Origin: UBA2030 sp049969475
GTDB lineage: Bacteria > Bacteroidota > Bacteroidia > Bacteroidales > TTA-H9
Reading direction: 5' to 3'
NCBI GenBank assembly: GCA_049969475.1
Contig: JBMFOU010000001.1
Location: 290,065-354,064 of the forward strand
DNA: 64,000 nt
A program made the translations under genes and the position numbers. The notes beneath the pieces were generated by a model. That model had not been told where the DNA came from. It saw only the letters and a list, made by a program, of their open reading frames with translations, and made no database searches. Of this stretch, positions 17,432 to 25,767 are shown in pieces. Numbering within the stretch: position 1 is the stretch's first letter; each line of letters begins with the position of its first letter.

Positions 17432-17458
17432 AGAGCCGGTATTTTCCGGCTCTTTTTT
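17432..17458 (+). terminator. Intrinsic terminator after rpsP
   Basis: AGAGCCGG (17432-17439) pairs perfectly with CCGGCTCT (17446-17453) around a 6-base loop, followed by a run of T to 17458. This is a textbook rho-independent terminator 31 bases after the rpsP stop. Confidence 0.9.
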
Positions 17459-17769
17459 ATTTGATTTCCCGTCTATCATTAGGGGTTACCACAAATGGCC
17501 CATTACCAGGTAAATTAGAATAGGGCTGTTATTAAAGCCGATAAAACAATGGATGTGCATATGGGTATTGCTATCGCGATTATATGTGTATTAAAGGGAG
17601 TTAATAAATTGTAAATCAGCATAAATTCAGAATACTCAGGGAAATAGTACAAATAAACGAAAGCGTACGCTTATAAATAAGCGGTTATTTTTAGAAACTT
17701 GCTGGAGAGAAAAACTAAGTATAATAAGGGTTTCTCAGAAATGTCTATAATCTATTGTTTATTAATGTC
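17459..17769. other. Intergenic region between rpsP terminator and the convergent FISUMP gene
   Basis: AT-rich, no convincing gene. At 17661-17683 two palindromes overlap: the 12-base perfect palindrome AAGCGTACGCTT (17661-17672) and CGCTTAT/ATAAGCG (17668-17683). They may act as a transcription end or protein-binding site for the convergent minus-strand gene. A 21-codon ATG frame near 17550 has no support. Confidence 0.4.
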
Positions 17770-19110
17770 TTAGTTTTTGATGCACCTCACGTTCATCCCT
17801 GTGGATTTAATAATGGGGCCAACCATCGAAGCCGGATTGTTGTAAAAAAATTGGATCTTGTAAGCTTCTCCGTTGGTATTGACCGACTGGGTCCAAAAAT
17901 AGGTCGTGACTGTAAGATTGTTAAATCCTCCAGTATATCCATTTCTCAAGCCGTAGGGGAAGGCTTCAAAACCTGAGCGGTTGCGATAGTTGGGGTAATC
18001 GGTATTGCCTGGAGCCCCGGTTACATCCGAGGACTTCCACAGCGACCTCGAGGTGAGAGCCTTCGCTGTATAGTCGTTGGTGTAAGGGTTGTTGTCAGGA
18101 TCATTAATTCCATTGTAATTGTATCCGTACTGCTGCAGAAATACCAATAATTGCTCAAAATCCTGAAGTGTGGGTATGCGCCAACCCGAAGGGCAAATAT
18201 TATTGCCTTCCACAGCGTAAAAGTTATAAAACGCTCCCATGTAAGCGTTTTGTGCAGCATTGTTGTTGTACCACGACAAAGCCGGAGTAGTCAGATTTTT
18301 CCATGTATTGTCGTCTTCTACTACTGGAATGGGTGTTCCATTATTGAAATATGTGTTTTTTAGGTTACCAGCCATCCAAACCTGCGTGCCGATTCTTACC
18401 ACCGGGTAGATGTTTCCCATAATATCTGTGCACTGGATAAAATCGAAATACAAGGTTTGAGTAGCATTTATGATATAGGGTTGATATCGTGCATAATTGC
18501 CGGAATAAGCTTTGAAGAGAAGTACCTCATTATCATTGTACTGCATCACCACAATGGCCCTGCTTTTTTTTAGTATGGGACGCTGGCCAGTGGGTTTAAG
18601 CTCCGGCGTTCCTTGTGTATGCCGGTTGACTACAGGAATTTTTGCTACTATTTTTTCTTTTGGCGTGATAATATTCAGAATATTCAGGCCATCAGGCAGG
18701 CCCTTCAGGTAATACGAATTTTCTCCCTCTACCATGGTATAAGTTTGAGCGAAAATGATTTTTCCTGTGGCATCAAAAATTTCAAAAGAAGCATTACCCC
18801 TTGTGGGGCTGTAAAATGAGAACTGGCAATCGCCTTCTGAAGGAGTTGGCCAAATCTTGACGTGTGATGCCTTTCCCTGTGGATTAGGCAATCCTACAAC
18901 ACCTGCAAGTAGTAAAGTATCTGTTTCTGCTAGCTTGACGCTGGTATTCTGGGCCAGGTTGAGCACCCGTATGCTGTCGATGGTCGTTGCTGCGCCAACA
19001 CCTTTGAAATTAACCAGATAATACTGGGCATGGATGCTTAAGGTGTTAAAAATCAGAAACAAAGACAAAATTCTGCTTCTCATGGTTTTGGTGAAATGAT
19101 GGTTATTCAT
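17770..19110 (-). CDS. Secreted FISUMP-domain protein with internal sorting-tail-like domain
   Basis: Function unknown. The protein has a signal peptide (clearest from the second ATG at 19083, MRSRILSLFLIFNTL...HAQ). A middle domain at roughly residues 85-160 resembles the type A C-terminal sorting domain of the type IX secretion system: VKIWPTPSEG, then FEIFDATGKI, then LKGLPDG. The C-terminal ~190 residues match the Fibrobacter succinogenes major paralogous (FISUMP) domain: DIMGNIYPVVRIGTQVWMAG, ICPSGWRIPTLQDFEQL and a final STGMNVRCIKN. It lies 18 bases downstream of the DUF5686 gene and is probably co-transcribed. FISUMP proteins are presumed cell-surface or secreted, and no enzymatic activity is known to me. 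Confidence 0.8.
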   Translation of the reverse strand: MNNHHFTKTMRSRILSLFLIFNTLSIHAQYYLVNFKGVGAATTIDSIRVLNLAQNTSVKLAETDTLLLAGVVGLPNPQGKASHVKIWPTPSEGDCQFSFYSPTRGNASFEIFDATGKIIFAQTYTMVEGENSYYLKGLPDGLNILNIITPKEKIVAKIPVVNRHTQGTPELKPTGQRPILKKSRAIVVMQYNDNEVLLFKAYSGNYARYQPYIINATQTLYFDFIQCTDIMGNIYPVVRIGTQVWMAGNLKNTYFNNGTPIPVVEDDNTWKNLTTPALSWYNNNAAQNAYMGAFYNFYAVEGNNICPSGWRIPTLQDFEQLLVFLQQYGYNYNGINDPDNNPYTNDYTAKALTSRSLWKSSDVTGAPGNTDYPNYRNRSGFEAFPYGLRNGYTGGFNNLTVTTYFWTQSVNTNGEAYKIQFFYNNPASMVGPIIKSTGMNVRCIKN

Positions 19111-19128
19111 TACAAAAATAATAAAAAT

Positions 19129-21696
19129 CTACAGATAAAAATTCAGGGTCATCATCAGGGTCAAATTGTCGGAGGCTTTGGGCAGGTGATACGCACCCCA
19201 TCGCCAGGCCGCTCCCAGACCCAGATGGTAAAGTTTAAGATCGAGTAAACGGTGGAGGTTCAAGCCGGTTTCCAGGTAGCCTTTGTCAGGTGATTGTATA
19301 ACCACATGTTGGTGCAATTCCGGCCGTGTGAGCTTTCCCCAGAGAAAGGCTGTGTAGATTTCTGGTTCAGGACGGAATTTCTTTCCTTTAAAGAGCAAGT
19401 TTTGGAAATTATGCGAAATCCACAGGGAGGTAAAGCGATCGCTGTAAAATTCATTCATCCGCATGGTGGCCAAGCTACCTGGAGAAAAGAGTGTGAGATT
19501 TCCGCGCGCTGCCCGGTTGTTAAATAGCAGGGAGGTAGGCAGGTCTTTTCCTGTGATACCAGCCGAAGCCATGACAAGAGTCTTTCCAACAAAGGGAGTA
19601 AAGAAGGAATACTGAACATCGAGGCCAGCCCGCATGAAGTCGAATTGTCCACTTAACCAGTTTTTTACACCTTTTGAAAGCGTAATCCACACCACGGGAT
19701 AGTTGGTTCCCAACGACATCTGACCCCGAGTGGTTTGAATGAATTTCTCGCCATAGGCCCAACGTAGGGTGGCTGAAAACCCTCCAGTAGCAAATTGGGT
19801 AAGGGTGTCGTTTGTTCCCTGAATAAAGGCATACTGGAACGCCGGAGTATAGGTCGATTTGAAGGTTTCCAAACGGAGGGTAGCATAGCTGAGGGTGCGA
19901 ACCGAGAAGCCCAGACGGTGCTCGTCATTCATATCCATCCGGGTAATCATTAGGTCGCGAAACGATGAGGGGTCAAATAACGAGAGGTTTCGGCCAGGAT
20001 ATTCCAGCGCTCCGTTTTCAATCTTTTCATGACGGTAGTTGTAATGCAGATAAAATTCCTGATAGCGATCAAGCGTCAGTTTCAAAAAACCTCCGTATTT
20101 GGCCTGCCCGTCTTTAAAGCCATAACCTCCCCAGGCCCCTGCCTGCCACCATTGCGAAAATCGTTCGTTGGTCTCGAGTCCCATCCCCAGATAGAATCCT
20201 TCGTGGCTGTTGTAGCGCAACATGCGCTGCAAATCGATCGAAACCTTGTGCCAGGCCAATTTCCCTTTCATCAGAGCATCAATTACAAAAGCGATTCGGT
20301 CGAGGTTTTGTTTTTGTCCTATGCTGTCGATAAAGCGATAAGTAGCTTCCTCGTGTTTGTCGAGAGGAGTAATGCGAACCATGTTCCAATAACTTTCGTC
20401 GCGGGTGGCTGCATCGGGTTTTACCTCAAGGGCAATACGGCCGAGTTCGTGGGTAGAAAAGTCGGGATTAAGGTTAACGTTGCGGATATAGCTTCTTCCA
20501 CTGGCAGTTACATAGTAGCGTCGGGTGTCTTTCCCTTTGCCGGCTGCTATTTCAACCGTGTTGAATACCAGATCGGTGTTTAATTGCAAAGGAAACCAAA
20601 CGCCATGGCTATCAGCCTGGTATAGCTGTTGAATGCGAATGCCGATTCCCTCTGGTCTTTCAAAGGGTTCGGCGGTCACCGAGGCTATGGCCCAGCCACG
20701 GGTGCTGATAGTTAGTATCCCTTTCAGGCCATCGAATTTGGTTCCCTTCCAGGGCCGATAAAATATGGAATAGAGGGTGTCTCCGTTTTCAACCAGGGTG
20801 TCGTGCATTTGATAAAAATATCGGCTGATGCTGCCAGGTGTCAGCGGATTAATATAGTTTTTACCTCCTATGCTTATTACGTCGTTGTAAAAAGTGGTGG
20901 ACTGCAGTTGGCTGATAAGGAAAACAAAAATGGGGTCTTTCAGTCCCGACACGCGCGTAGCCTTTACTTCCTGCTTATCGCCCCCGGGCTTGAGATGCTT
21001 TCGTACGTAATAATTTTCGATCATGAAAAGATGTTTTTCGTCGAAAAACTTTCGTAGTCTGATTTCATTGGTGTCGGTTAGTAATGAATCGGGCAGGGGA
21101 GTAGAGTCGATACTGGCCCTGAAGATCATTTTTTCATAGGCCTCGTAAGTGAAGGCTGGCAGGTTTTCATAATTATTTTTATCGCGTTGCTCCAGGGCCT
21201 TACGAATAATGCGTAGTGCTGGATTTTCTCCTGGTAATATGGTGACTTCCCTTAGTTCGATTTCGGTCGGCACCAACCTTATAGTTAAGCCAGGTCGATA
21301 GTTCTGCATCGATAATTCTTGGGTTTTATATCCCAGATAACTGAACGTGAGTTTCTTATTTTCCTTTTGTTTTTTCAGGGAAAAACGCCCGTCGATGTCG
21401 GTGCTGGTCCCTCGTTTCCCGTCGTCAAGGACCACGTTGACAAAGGCCAGCGGTTTGCCCGAAACTGCATCTATCACCCGGCCAGTCAGTAATTCCTGTG
21501 CTTGAGTTTGAAAAGGCATTGAGAATCCACTTAATATCCAGACAACTATAAATAGAAGTGATTGTACTCGGTTAAGAAAGCAGACGGATGCTCTACCAGG
21601 CGAATAACTGGTTTTGCTGCCTTGCTCAGCTTTATGCTCTTTTTGAACGGACTGAATGTTTTTAGGGGATGATATTATGAAAGGGATACTAATCAT
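19129..21696 (-). CDS. DUF5686 / carboxypeptidase-regulatory-like outer-membrane protein
   Basis: Predicted outer-membrane protein of the DUF5686 family found in Bacteroidota; function unknown. Order of parts: an unusually long leader with the hydrophobic signal core at about residues 38-66 (ending QTQAQ), then a carboxypeptidase-D regulatory-like domain (LLTGRVIDAVSGKPLAFVNV, DIDGRFSL, FSYLGYKTQEL). The DUF5686 region follows (NPALRIIRKALEQRDKNNYE, FTYEAYEKM), and a C-terminal beta-barrel ends in an aromatic residue pattern (TLMMTLNFYL). The only ATG before the signal core is at 21696, which gives the long n-region. Genes with the same fold are often regarded as TonB-receptor-like surface proteins without a plug, which is inference here. 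Confidence 0.85.
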   Translation of the reverse strand: MISIPFIISSPKNIQSVQKEHKAEQGSKTSYSPGRASVCFLNRVQSLLFIVVWILSGFSMPFQTQAQELLTGRVIDAVSGKPLAFVNVVLDDGKRGTSTDIDGRFSLKKQKENKKLTFSYLGYKTQELSMQNYRPGLTIRLVPTEIELREVTILPGENPALRIIRKALEQRDKNNYENLPAFTYEAYEKMIFRASIDSTPLPDSLLTDTNEIRLRKFFDEKHLFMIENYYVRKHLKPGGDKQEVKATRVSGLKDPIFVFLISQLQSTTFYNDVISIGGKNYINPLTPGSISRYFYQMHDTLVENGDTLYSIFYRPWKGTKFDGLKGILTISTRGWAIASVTAEPFERPEGIGIRIQQLYQADSHGVWFPLQLNTDLVFNTVEIAAGKGKDTRRYYVTASGRSYIRNVNLNPDFSTHELGRIALEVKPDAATRDESYWNMVRITPLDKHEEATYRFIDSIGQKQNLDRIAFVIDALMKGKLAWHKVSIDLQRMLRYNSHEGFYLGMGLETNERFSQWWQAGAWGGYGFKDGQAKYGGFLKLTLDRYQEFYLHYNYRHEKIENGALEYPGRNLSLFDPSSFRDLMITRMDMNDEHRLGFSVRTLSYATLRLETFKSTYTPAFQYAFIQGTNDTLTQFATGGFSATLRWAYGEKFIQTTRGQMSLGTNYPVVWITLSKGVKNWLSGQFDFMRAGLDVQYSFFTPFVGKTLVMASAGITGKDLPTSLLFNNRAARGNLTLFSPGSLATMRMNEFYSDRFTSLWISHNFQNLLFKGKKFRPEPEIYTAFLWGKLTRPELHQHVVIQSPDKGYLETGLNLHRLLDLKLYHLGLGAAWRWGAYHLPKASDNLTLMMTLNFYL

Positions 21697-21761
21697 AAGT
21701 TAGTTGTTAATAGCTAATAAGCAAATATTTATGTAATTGAGAGCAGGAAAAGGTATATTTT

Positions 21762-22157
21762 TCAAACTGCTGCGTTGTCAGTGGGATCTTCAGTTGAACG
21801 GCTCATTGCATCATGAGGATCTGAAGCTTTGTTGTGAAGTTTGGGATTGTTTTGGTGGCGCAAGGCATCTCGTTGACTTTTTTTATCCAGATTTTTGTGA
21901 AAAGCCTCTGTAAGGTCAACCCCGGTTTGGTTGGCCAGGCAAATGAGCACAAAGAGTACGTCGGCCATTTCATCGCCAAGGTCTTTGTTTTTATCACTTT
22001 CTTTCTCCGATTGTTCACCGTAGCGTCGGGCTATTATACGGGCCATTTCGCCTACCTCTTCCATCAAAAGGGCCAGGTTAGTCAATTCATTGAAATACCT
22101 GACTCCTGTAGTGTTAATCCACTGATCCACGGTTTGCTGCGCTTCCTTCAAAGTCAT
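21762..22157 (-). CDS. MazG-like nucleotide pyrophosphohydrolase
   Basis: Small all-alpha NTP pyrophosphatase, likely a house-cleaning or dNTP-pool enzyme. The metal-binding EExxE...DExxD pattern is visible as EEVGEMARIIARRYGE and KDLGDEMADVLFVL. I chose the ATG at 22157 (MTLKEAQQTVDQWIN), where related proteins start. The ATG at 22184 and a TTG at 22217 extend the frame upstream without adding family sequence. The last ~24 residues after PKLHN are a low-complexity polar tail unlike the core family. It lies downstream of a glycosidase gene on the same strand, so shared transcription is likely though a functional link is not obvious. Confidence 0.85.
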   Translation of the reverse strand: MTLKEAQQTVDQWINTTGVRYFNELTNLALLMEEVGEMARIIARRYGEQSEKESDKNKDLGDEMADVLFVLICLANQTGVDLTEAFHKNLDKKSQRDALRHQNNPKLHNKASDPHDAMSRSTEDPTDNAAV

Positions 22158-22224
22158 AGCTTGGGTTTTATAATAGACTGTCATTTTTTCTGCTGCAATA
22201 TACAATACCCTTTTCAACAGCCCA

Positions 22225-23418
22225 TTAAGGCCCCTGAGGGTAAAAATGTTTTTTCACAATGGCTGATGCAGGTTTATTATAAAAATTAAAATCCTGTGTA
22301 TGCCAGATGGTTTGCATGCTTTCAGGAGTCAGGAGATAGGGGGTAATACACCAGAGGCTAACCCCTTTGAACCATTGCCCTTTGTTTTCGCTGAGCACTC
22401 CGAGGTAAGCATCAAGTCCCCGGCTTTGTAAGTTGTCGTATGCATAGCTTTGGGGATCGGGCCCACTGATATAATAGAGCCCCTGATTTTTGCTGGGATA
22501 TCCCCCTTCCACGGCCAGCATGGGTTTTTGATATTGAGCGCAAATGTTTTGCAAATAGGCGATCACATTATCAATTTTAAACCATCCATCGCCTCCGTAC
22601 CTTTCTCCCAAATCGTGAAAGAAGGCCTGGCGTAAAGTATCCACTGGGGCGTTGTCGTCGGTGGTAAGAGGGACGTAAAGTGAAACCCCTATGTAGTCGA
22701 GCTGGTCCCAAAAAACTACATCGGCCAGGTTTTTATTGTAGAGCCAGCGGTCGAAAAGCGCATCGTAGGTCAGGGGGCAAGAATAACTATTTCTGATTTC
22801 TTGAATGAGATAAATCCACTCGTCCCTGAATAACCAGTCGAGGTGGTTGAGTTCTGTTCCTATGCACAACATTTCGACGTGGTTCTCCTTGGCAAATGTT
22901 GCCAGACGCTTCCAATAGGTCATGTAATCAGGAAAAAAATGGGTTGGTAAAAAGGTTTGTATATCGGTGTTCCAGATGTTGCGATTTGTGGGCGAATGGC
23001 GTAGGGTTACATGAGGCTTCAACATGACCTTAAGCCCGGCTTGATGCGCCCGGGTGATAATACTGGCTATGGTTGCCAGGGGAGGATGAAGACTTGCCGT
23101 GTCTTCAATAGGCACTAAGTGTCCATCGTCCTCGAAGTTTACGGCCCAGTCGAGGGTAACCCCGTTGCAGCCTTCTTCAAGAATAAACTTCAGGGCTTTA
23201 TCAACTCGCTGAGAATCATCCCACCAATTTTTGCCCCAGGCAGTCATGTTAATTCCCTGCCAGTCGAAAACGGGCTGAGTGTTTACCGGGGGCCAGGGGA
23301 CAGGGGTTTGTTCTTTGGAACATCTGTATCCTCCGGCCAGCAATACAAATCCTGTGAGTATTGCCCATCTCCATTTTTTACTTCTTTCCAGGAACATGGT
23401 TGATAATTTTTGTTGCAT
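22225..23418 (-). CDS. Glycoside hydrolase, GH113-like (TIM barrel)
   Basis: Probable secreted or membrane-anchored glycosidase, possibly acting on beta-mannosides like known GH113 enzymes. It begins with a hydrophobic signal segment (WAILTGFVLLAGG) followed by a cysteine, but GYRC is a poor lipobox. The 397-residue protein then shows a (beta/alpha)8-type pattern. MLCIGTELNHL has the Glu expected as acid/base at the end of strand 4, and MLAVEGGYPS has the Glu expected as nucleophile at strand 7. LKVMLKPHVTL and DYIGVSLYVPL are further barrel strands. Substrate specificity cannot be read from the sequence. It is transcribed divergently from the M14 peptidase gene. Confidence 0.75.
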   Translation of the reverse strand: MQQKLSTMFLERSKKWRWAILTGFVLLAGGYRCSKEQTPVPWPPVNTQPVFDWQGINMTAWGKNWWDDSQRVDKALKFILEEGCNGVTLDWAVNFEDDGHLVPIEDTASLHPPLATIASIITRAHQAGLKVMLKPHVTLRHSPTNRNIWNTDIQTFLPTHFFPDYMTYWKRLATFAKENHVEMLCIGTELNHLDWLFRDEWIYLIQEIRNSYSCPLTYDALFDRWLYNKNLADVVFWDQLDYIGVSLYVPLTTDDNAPVDTLRQAFFHDLGERYGGDGWFKIDNVIAYLQNICAQYQKPMLAVEGGYPSKNQGLYYISGPDPQSYAYDNLQSRGLDAYLGVLSENKGQWFKGVSLWCITPYLLTPESMQTIWHTQDFNFYNKPASAIVKKHFYPQGP

Positions 23419-23442
23419 GGATTTTGGTGGTGTTTTTTTTTA

Positions 23443-23450
23443 CAAAGTTA
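23443..23450 (-). promoter_or_regulatory. -7 box candidate for the glycosidase gene
   Basis: The minus strand reads TAACTTTG, a perfect TAnnTTTG, 24 bases before the glycosidase ATG at 23418, in the divergent intergenic region. No -33 TTG at ideal spacing. Confidence 0.4.
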
Positions 23451-23494
23451 AATTCGCTTAAACTTGATATGTTCGGTAGTTTTTGTGAAAAATT

Positions 23495-23502
23495 TAATTT
23501 TG
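23495..23502 (+). promoter_or_regulatory. -7 box candidate for the M14 peptidase gene
   Basis: TAATTTTG matches TAnnTTTG and ends 21 bases before the ATG at 23524. A TTC, not TTG, is found at the -33 distance. Confidence 0.4.
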
Positions 23503-23523
23503 GAAAAATTTACAAAAGGGGTT

Positions 23524-25302
23524 ATGAAGAGCCGAAAGATATTTGTTTTAGTGTTTTTCTGGTTTGTTTTATTTTCATTGAAAGCCAGTGATTCCTGGCA
23601 AACCTGGTGCGAGCAGTCTGATTTCAGGCAGACGCCCCGTTATGCTCAGACCATTGAGTTTTGCAAGCGCCTGGCCGATGCCTCCCCCATGGTACATTAC
23701 ACCCCCTTCGGGGTTAGTCCGCAGGGGCGTGACTTACCTCTGTTGATTCTCGACAGGGAAGGATTATCCACGCCTGAGCAAATCAAAGCCCGAGGACGAC
23801 TGATTTTAATGATTCAGGCATGCATACACCCTGGAGAGCCTGAAGGCAAGGATGCGGGTTTGATATTATTTCGCGACATGGCCATCAGAGGCCTCGATAC
23901 AAACTGGTTGCGCGGGGTGAGTATAATATTTATTCCCATTTTTAATGTAGACGGGCATGAGCGTTTTAGCCCATACAACCGCATCAATCAGAACGGCCCC
24001 GAAGAAATGGGTTGGCGCACCACAGCCCAGAATTTAAATCTTAACCGGGATTACCTTAAAGCAGATGCCCCTGAAATGCAGGCCTGGCTCCAATTGTTTC
24101 ATCATTGGAATCCCGACTTTTTTATTGATACCCACACGACGGACGGGGCAGATTATCAGTATGTACTGACCTATTCGCTGGAAACCGGTCCTAATACTGA
24201 CCGTGAATTAGGGGCCTTTCTGGCGGCCGGCTACGAATCGCGTTTTGTGAGCCACATGCATGCAATGGGTTACCCTGTATTCCCTTATGTGAGTTTTCGT
24301 CGATGGCACGATCCGCGGAGTGGACTCTATTCTTCTCCTGCCCCGGCCATGCTTTCCCATGGTTATGTGGCTGCATGCAACCGACCGGCTCTGCTTATCG
24401 AAACGCACATGCTGAAACCTTATAAGCCCCGTGTACTCTCAACCCTCGAGGCTATTCGTTTTACGCTGGCTGAGCTTAATCAATTCAAAACCTCTTATAA
24501 AGAGGTAATCGAAAGAGCCGATGCCTACACCTCATCCGTGGCCTTCCGCAGCGAACCTTTTTCCCTCGGCTATGGGGTTTCGGGTAAAGACAGCACCATG
24601 GTAAAGTTTGCTGGTTTTGCTTATGAGGTGGTCAAGAGCGATCTTACGGGAGGCGATTGGTTTAAGTATTCCTCGAGACCCGATACTATGCTTTTGCCCT
24701 GGTTCAAACAAGCAGAGCCCCGCGAGCAGGTCTGGCTCCCCGACTATTACATCATTCCCCCTGAATGGAATACCGTCATTGAAAGGTTGCGATTCCACGG
24801 ACTTCAAATGCATGCCCTCAAGGAGTCGGTTGAGGTGGAAGTTGAGTCCTACCGGCTCTCGAATCCCAAATGGAGAACTGTATCTTACGAAGGAAGAATT
24901 CCTTTAACTGTTAAAGCCGAACCTATCAGGGAACGAAGGGTTTTTTCTGCCGGTAGCGTAATGATTCCGATGAATCAGCCTCAGGCCCGCATCGTTGCCC
25001 TGCTGCTCGAGCCACAAAGCAGCGAGTCGTTTATGTATTGGGGTTTTTTTAATGCTGTTCTTGAACAGAAGGAATACGCCGAGTCTTACGTCATGGAGCC
25101 GCTGGCCAGGCAGATGATAGAAAAGGACCCACAACTGAAAGAAGCTTTTGAACAGTGGAAGGCACAGAACCCTCAAGTCTCCACCGATGCTTGGGCTCAG
25201 CTTAATTGGTTTTATAGCCGAACTCCCTGGTTCGATACCCAATTGGGGAAATATCCGGTGGGACGCCTCAGAGATCCTCTTCCTGCAGAGCTTCGGAAAT
25301 AA
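23524..25302 (+). CDS. Secreted M14-family zinc carboxypeptidase
   Basis: Exported metallopeptidase that removes C-terminal residues from peptides. The ATG at 23524 gives a good signal peptide (MKSRKIFVLVFFWFVLFSL-KAS). A TTG further upstream at 23464 would lie before the likely promoter box. Zinc ligands are visible as HPGEPEGKDAG (HxxE) and the histidine in IDTHTTDG. The catalytic glutamate region reads LLIETHMLKPY. NLNRDYLKADAPEMQAW is the usual segment before the third zinc ligand. The C-terminal ~250 residues form an additional domain seen in this Bacteroidota branch of M14. The 592-residue length is consistent with that branch. Confidence 0.9.
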   Translation: MKSRKIFVLVFFWFVLFSLKASDSWQTWCEQSDFRQTPRYAQTIEFCKRLADASPMVHYTPFGVSPQGRDLPLLILDREGLSTPEQIKARGRLILMIQACIHPGEPEGKDAGLILFRDMAIRGLDTNWLRGVSIIFIPIFNVDGHERFSPYNRINQNGPEEMGWRTTAQNLNLNRDYLKADAPEMQAWLQLFHHWNPDFFIDTHTTDGADYQYVLTYSLETGPNTDRELGAFLAAGYESRFVSHMHAMGYPVFPYVSFRRWHDPRSGLYSSPAPAMLSHGYVAACNRPALLIETHMLKPYKPRVLSTLEAIRFTLAELNQFKTSYKEVIERADAYTSSVAFRSEPFSLGYGVSGKDSTMVKFAGFAYEVVKSDLTGGDWFKYSSRPDTMLLPWFKQAEPREQVWLPDYYIIPPEWNTVIERLRFHGLQMHALKESVEVEVESYRLSNPKWRTVSYEGRIPLTVKAEPIRERRVFSAGSVMIPMNQPQARIVALLLEPQSSESFMYWGFFNAVLEQKEYAESYVMEPLARQMIEKDPQLKEAFEQWKAQNPQVSTDAWAQLNWFYSRTPWFDTQLGKYPVGRLRDPLPAELRK

Positions 25303-25334
25303 TTCTAATTTTTTAAAAAATTTTACTTTTTTCT

Positions 25335-25364
25335 TTGTTACCGGGCATAATATTTATAACTTTG
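25335..25364 (+). promoter_or_regulatory. Complete Bacteroidota-type promoter for the response regulator gene
   Basis: TTG at 25335-25337, a 19-base spacer, and TAACTTTG at 25357-25364 match the TTG-N19-TAnnTTTG pattern exactly. The ATG is 22 bases downstream. An AT-only 16-base palindrome at 25307-25322 precedes it and may mark the end of the upstream transcript. Confidence 0.65.
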
Positions 25365-25386
25365 AGTGCCTACAACAGCTTATTAC

Positions 25387-25767
25387 ATGAAATACAAAGT
25401 TTTCATCGTCGATGACGAAACAGCGGCTATTGATATACTCAAGTTTTTTTGCCAGCGTCATTTTTCAGGTGTACTGGAAGTAATCGGCTTTGCCCGTGGT
25501 ATCGATGAGGCTTTTCGAAAAATAAAGGAATTGCAACCTGACCTGATATTTTTAGATATAAGAATGCCCAGAGGCTATGGTTATGAACTTTTAGCTCGCT
25601 TTCCTAAACGATTATTTGATGTTGTGATTGTAACAGCCGCTCTGGGGTCCTACGATTTACAAGGCCAATCAGTTTTGGGCATTTTGGACAAACCTATCGA
25701 AGAAGACGAATTCATCCGGGTGGTGCAAATGTTTCTGAATAAGAAAGCAAAGATGCATCAGGAATAG
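25387..25767 (+). CDS. Single-domain response regulator
   Basis: Phospho-acceptor receiver domain without any output domain (126 residues). The acidic pocket is visible in VFIVDDETAA, and the phosphorylation aspartate in LIFLDIRMPRG. The switch Thr is in VIVTAALGS and the conserved Lys in LDKPIEEDEF. The ATG at 25387 is preferred because it starts immediately before the first beta-strand and sits at normal distance from a full promoter. No partner histidine kinase is nearby, so it may act in a phosphorelay or through protein contacts. Its 3' end overlaps the convergent symporter gene by 10 bases. Confidence 0.9.
   Translation: MKYKVFIVDDETAAIDILKFFCQRHFSGVLEVIGFARGIDEAFRKIKELQPDLIFLDIRMPRGYGYELLARFPKRLFDVVIVTAALGSYDLQGQSVLGILDKPIEEDEFIRVVQMFLNKKAKMHQE

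Noticed and set aside
20029..20583. 184-codon plus-strand frame inside the DUF5686 gene
   Set aside because: Antisense to a conserved outer-membrane protein gene; no independent support.
25307..25322. AT-only 16-base palindrome after the M14 gene, considered as a terminator
   Set aside because: A stem made only of A-T pairs is too weak to call an intrinsic terminator, although it may mark a transcript end.
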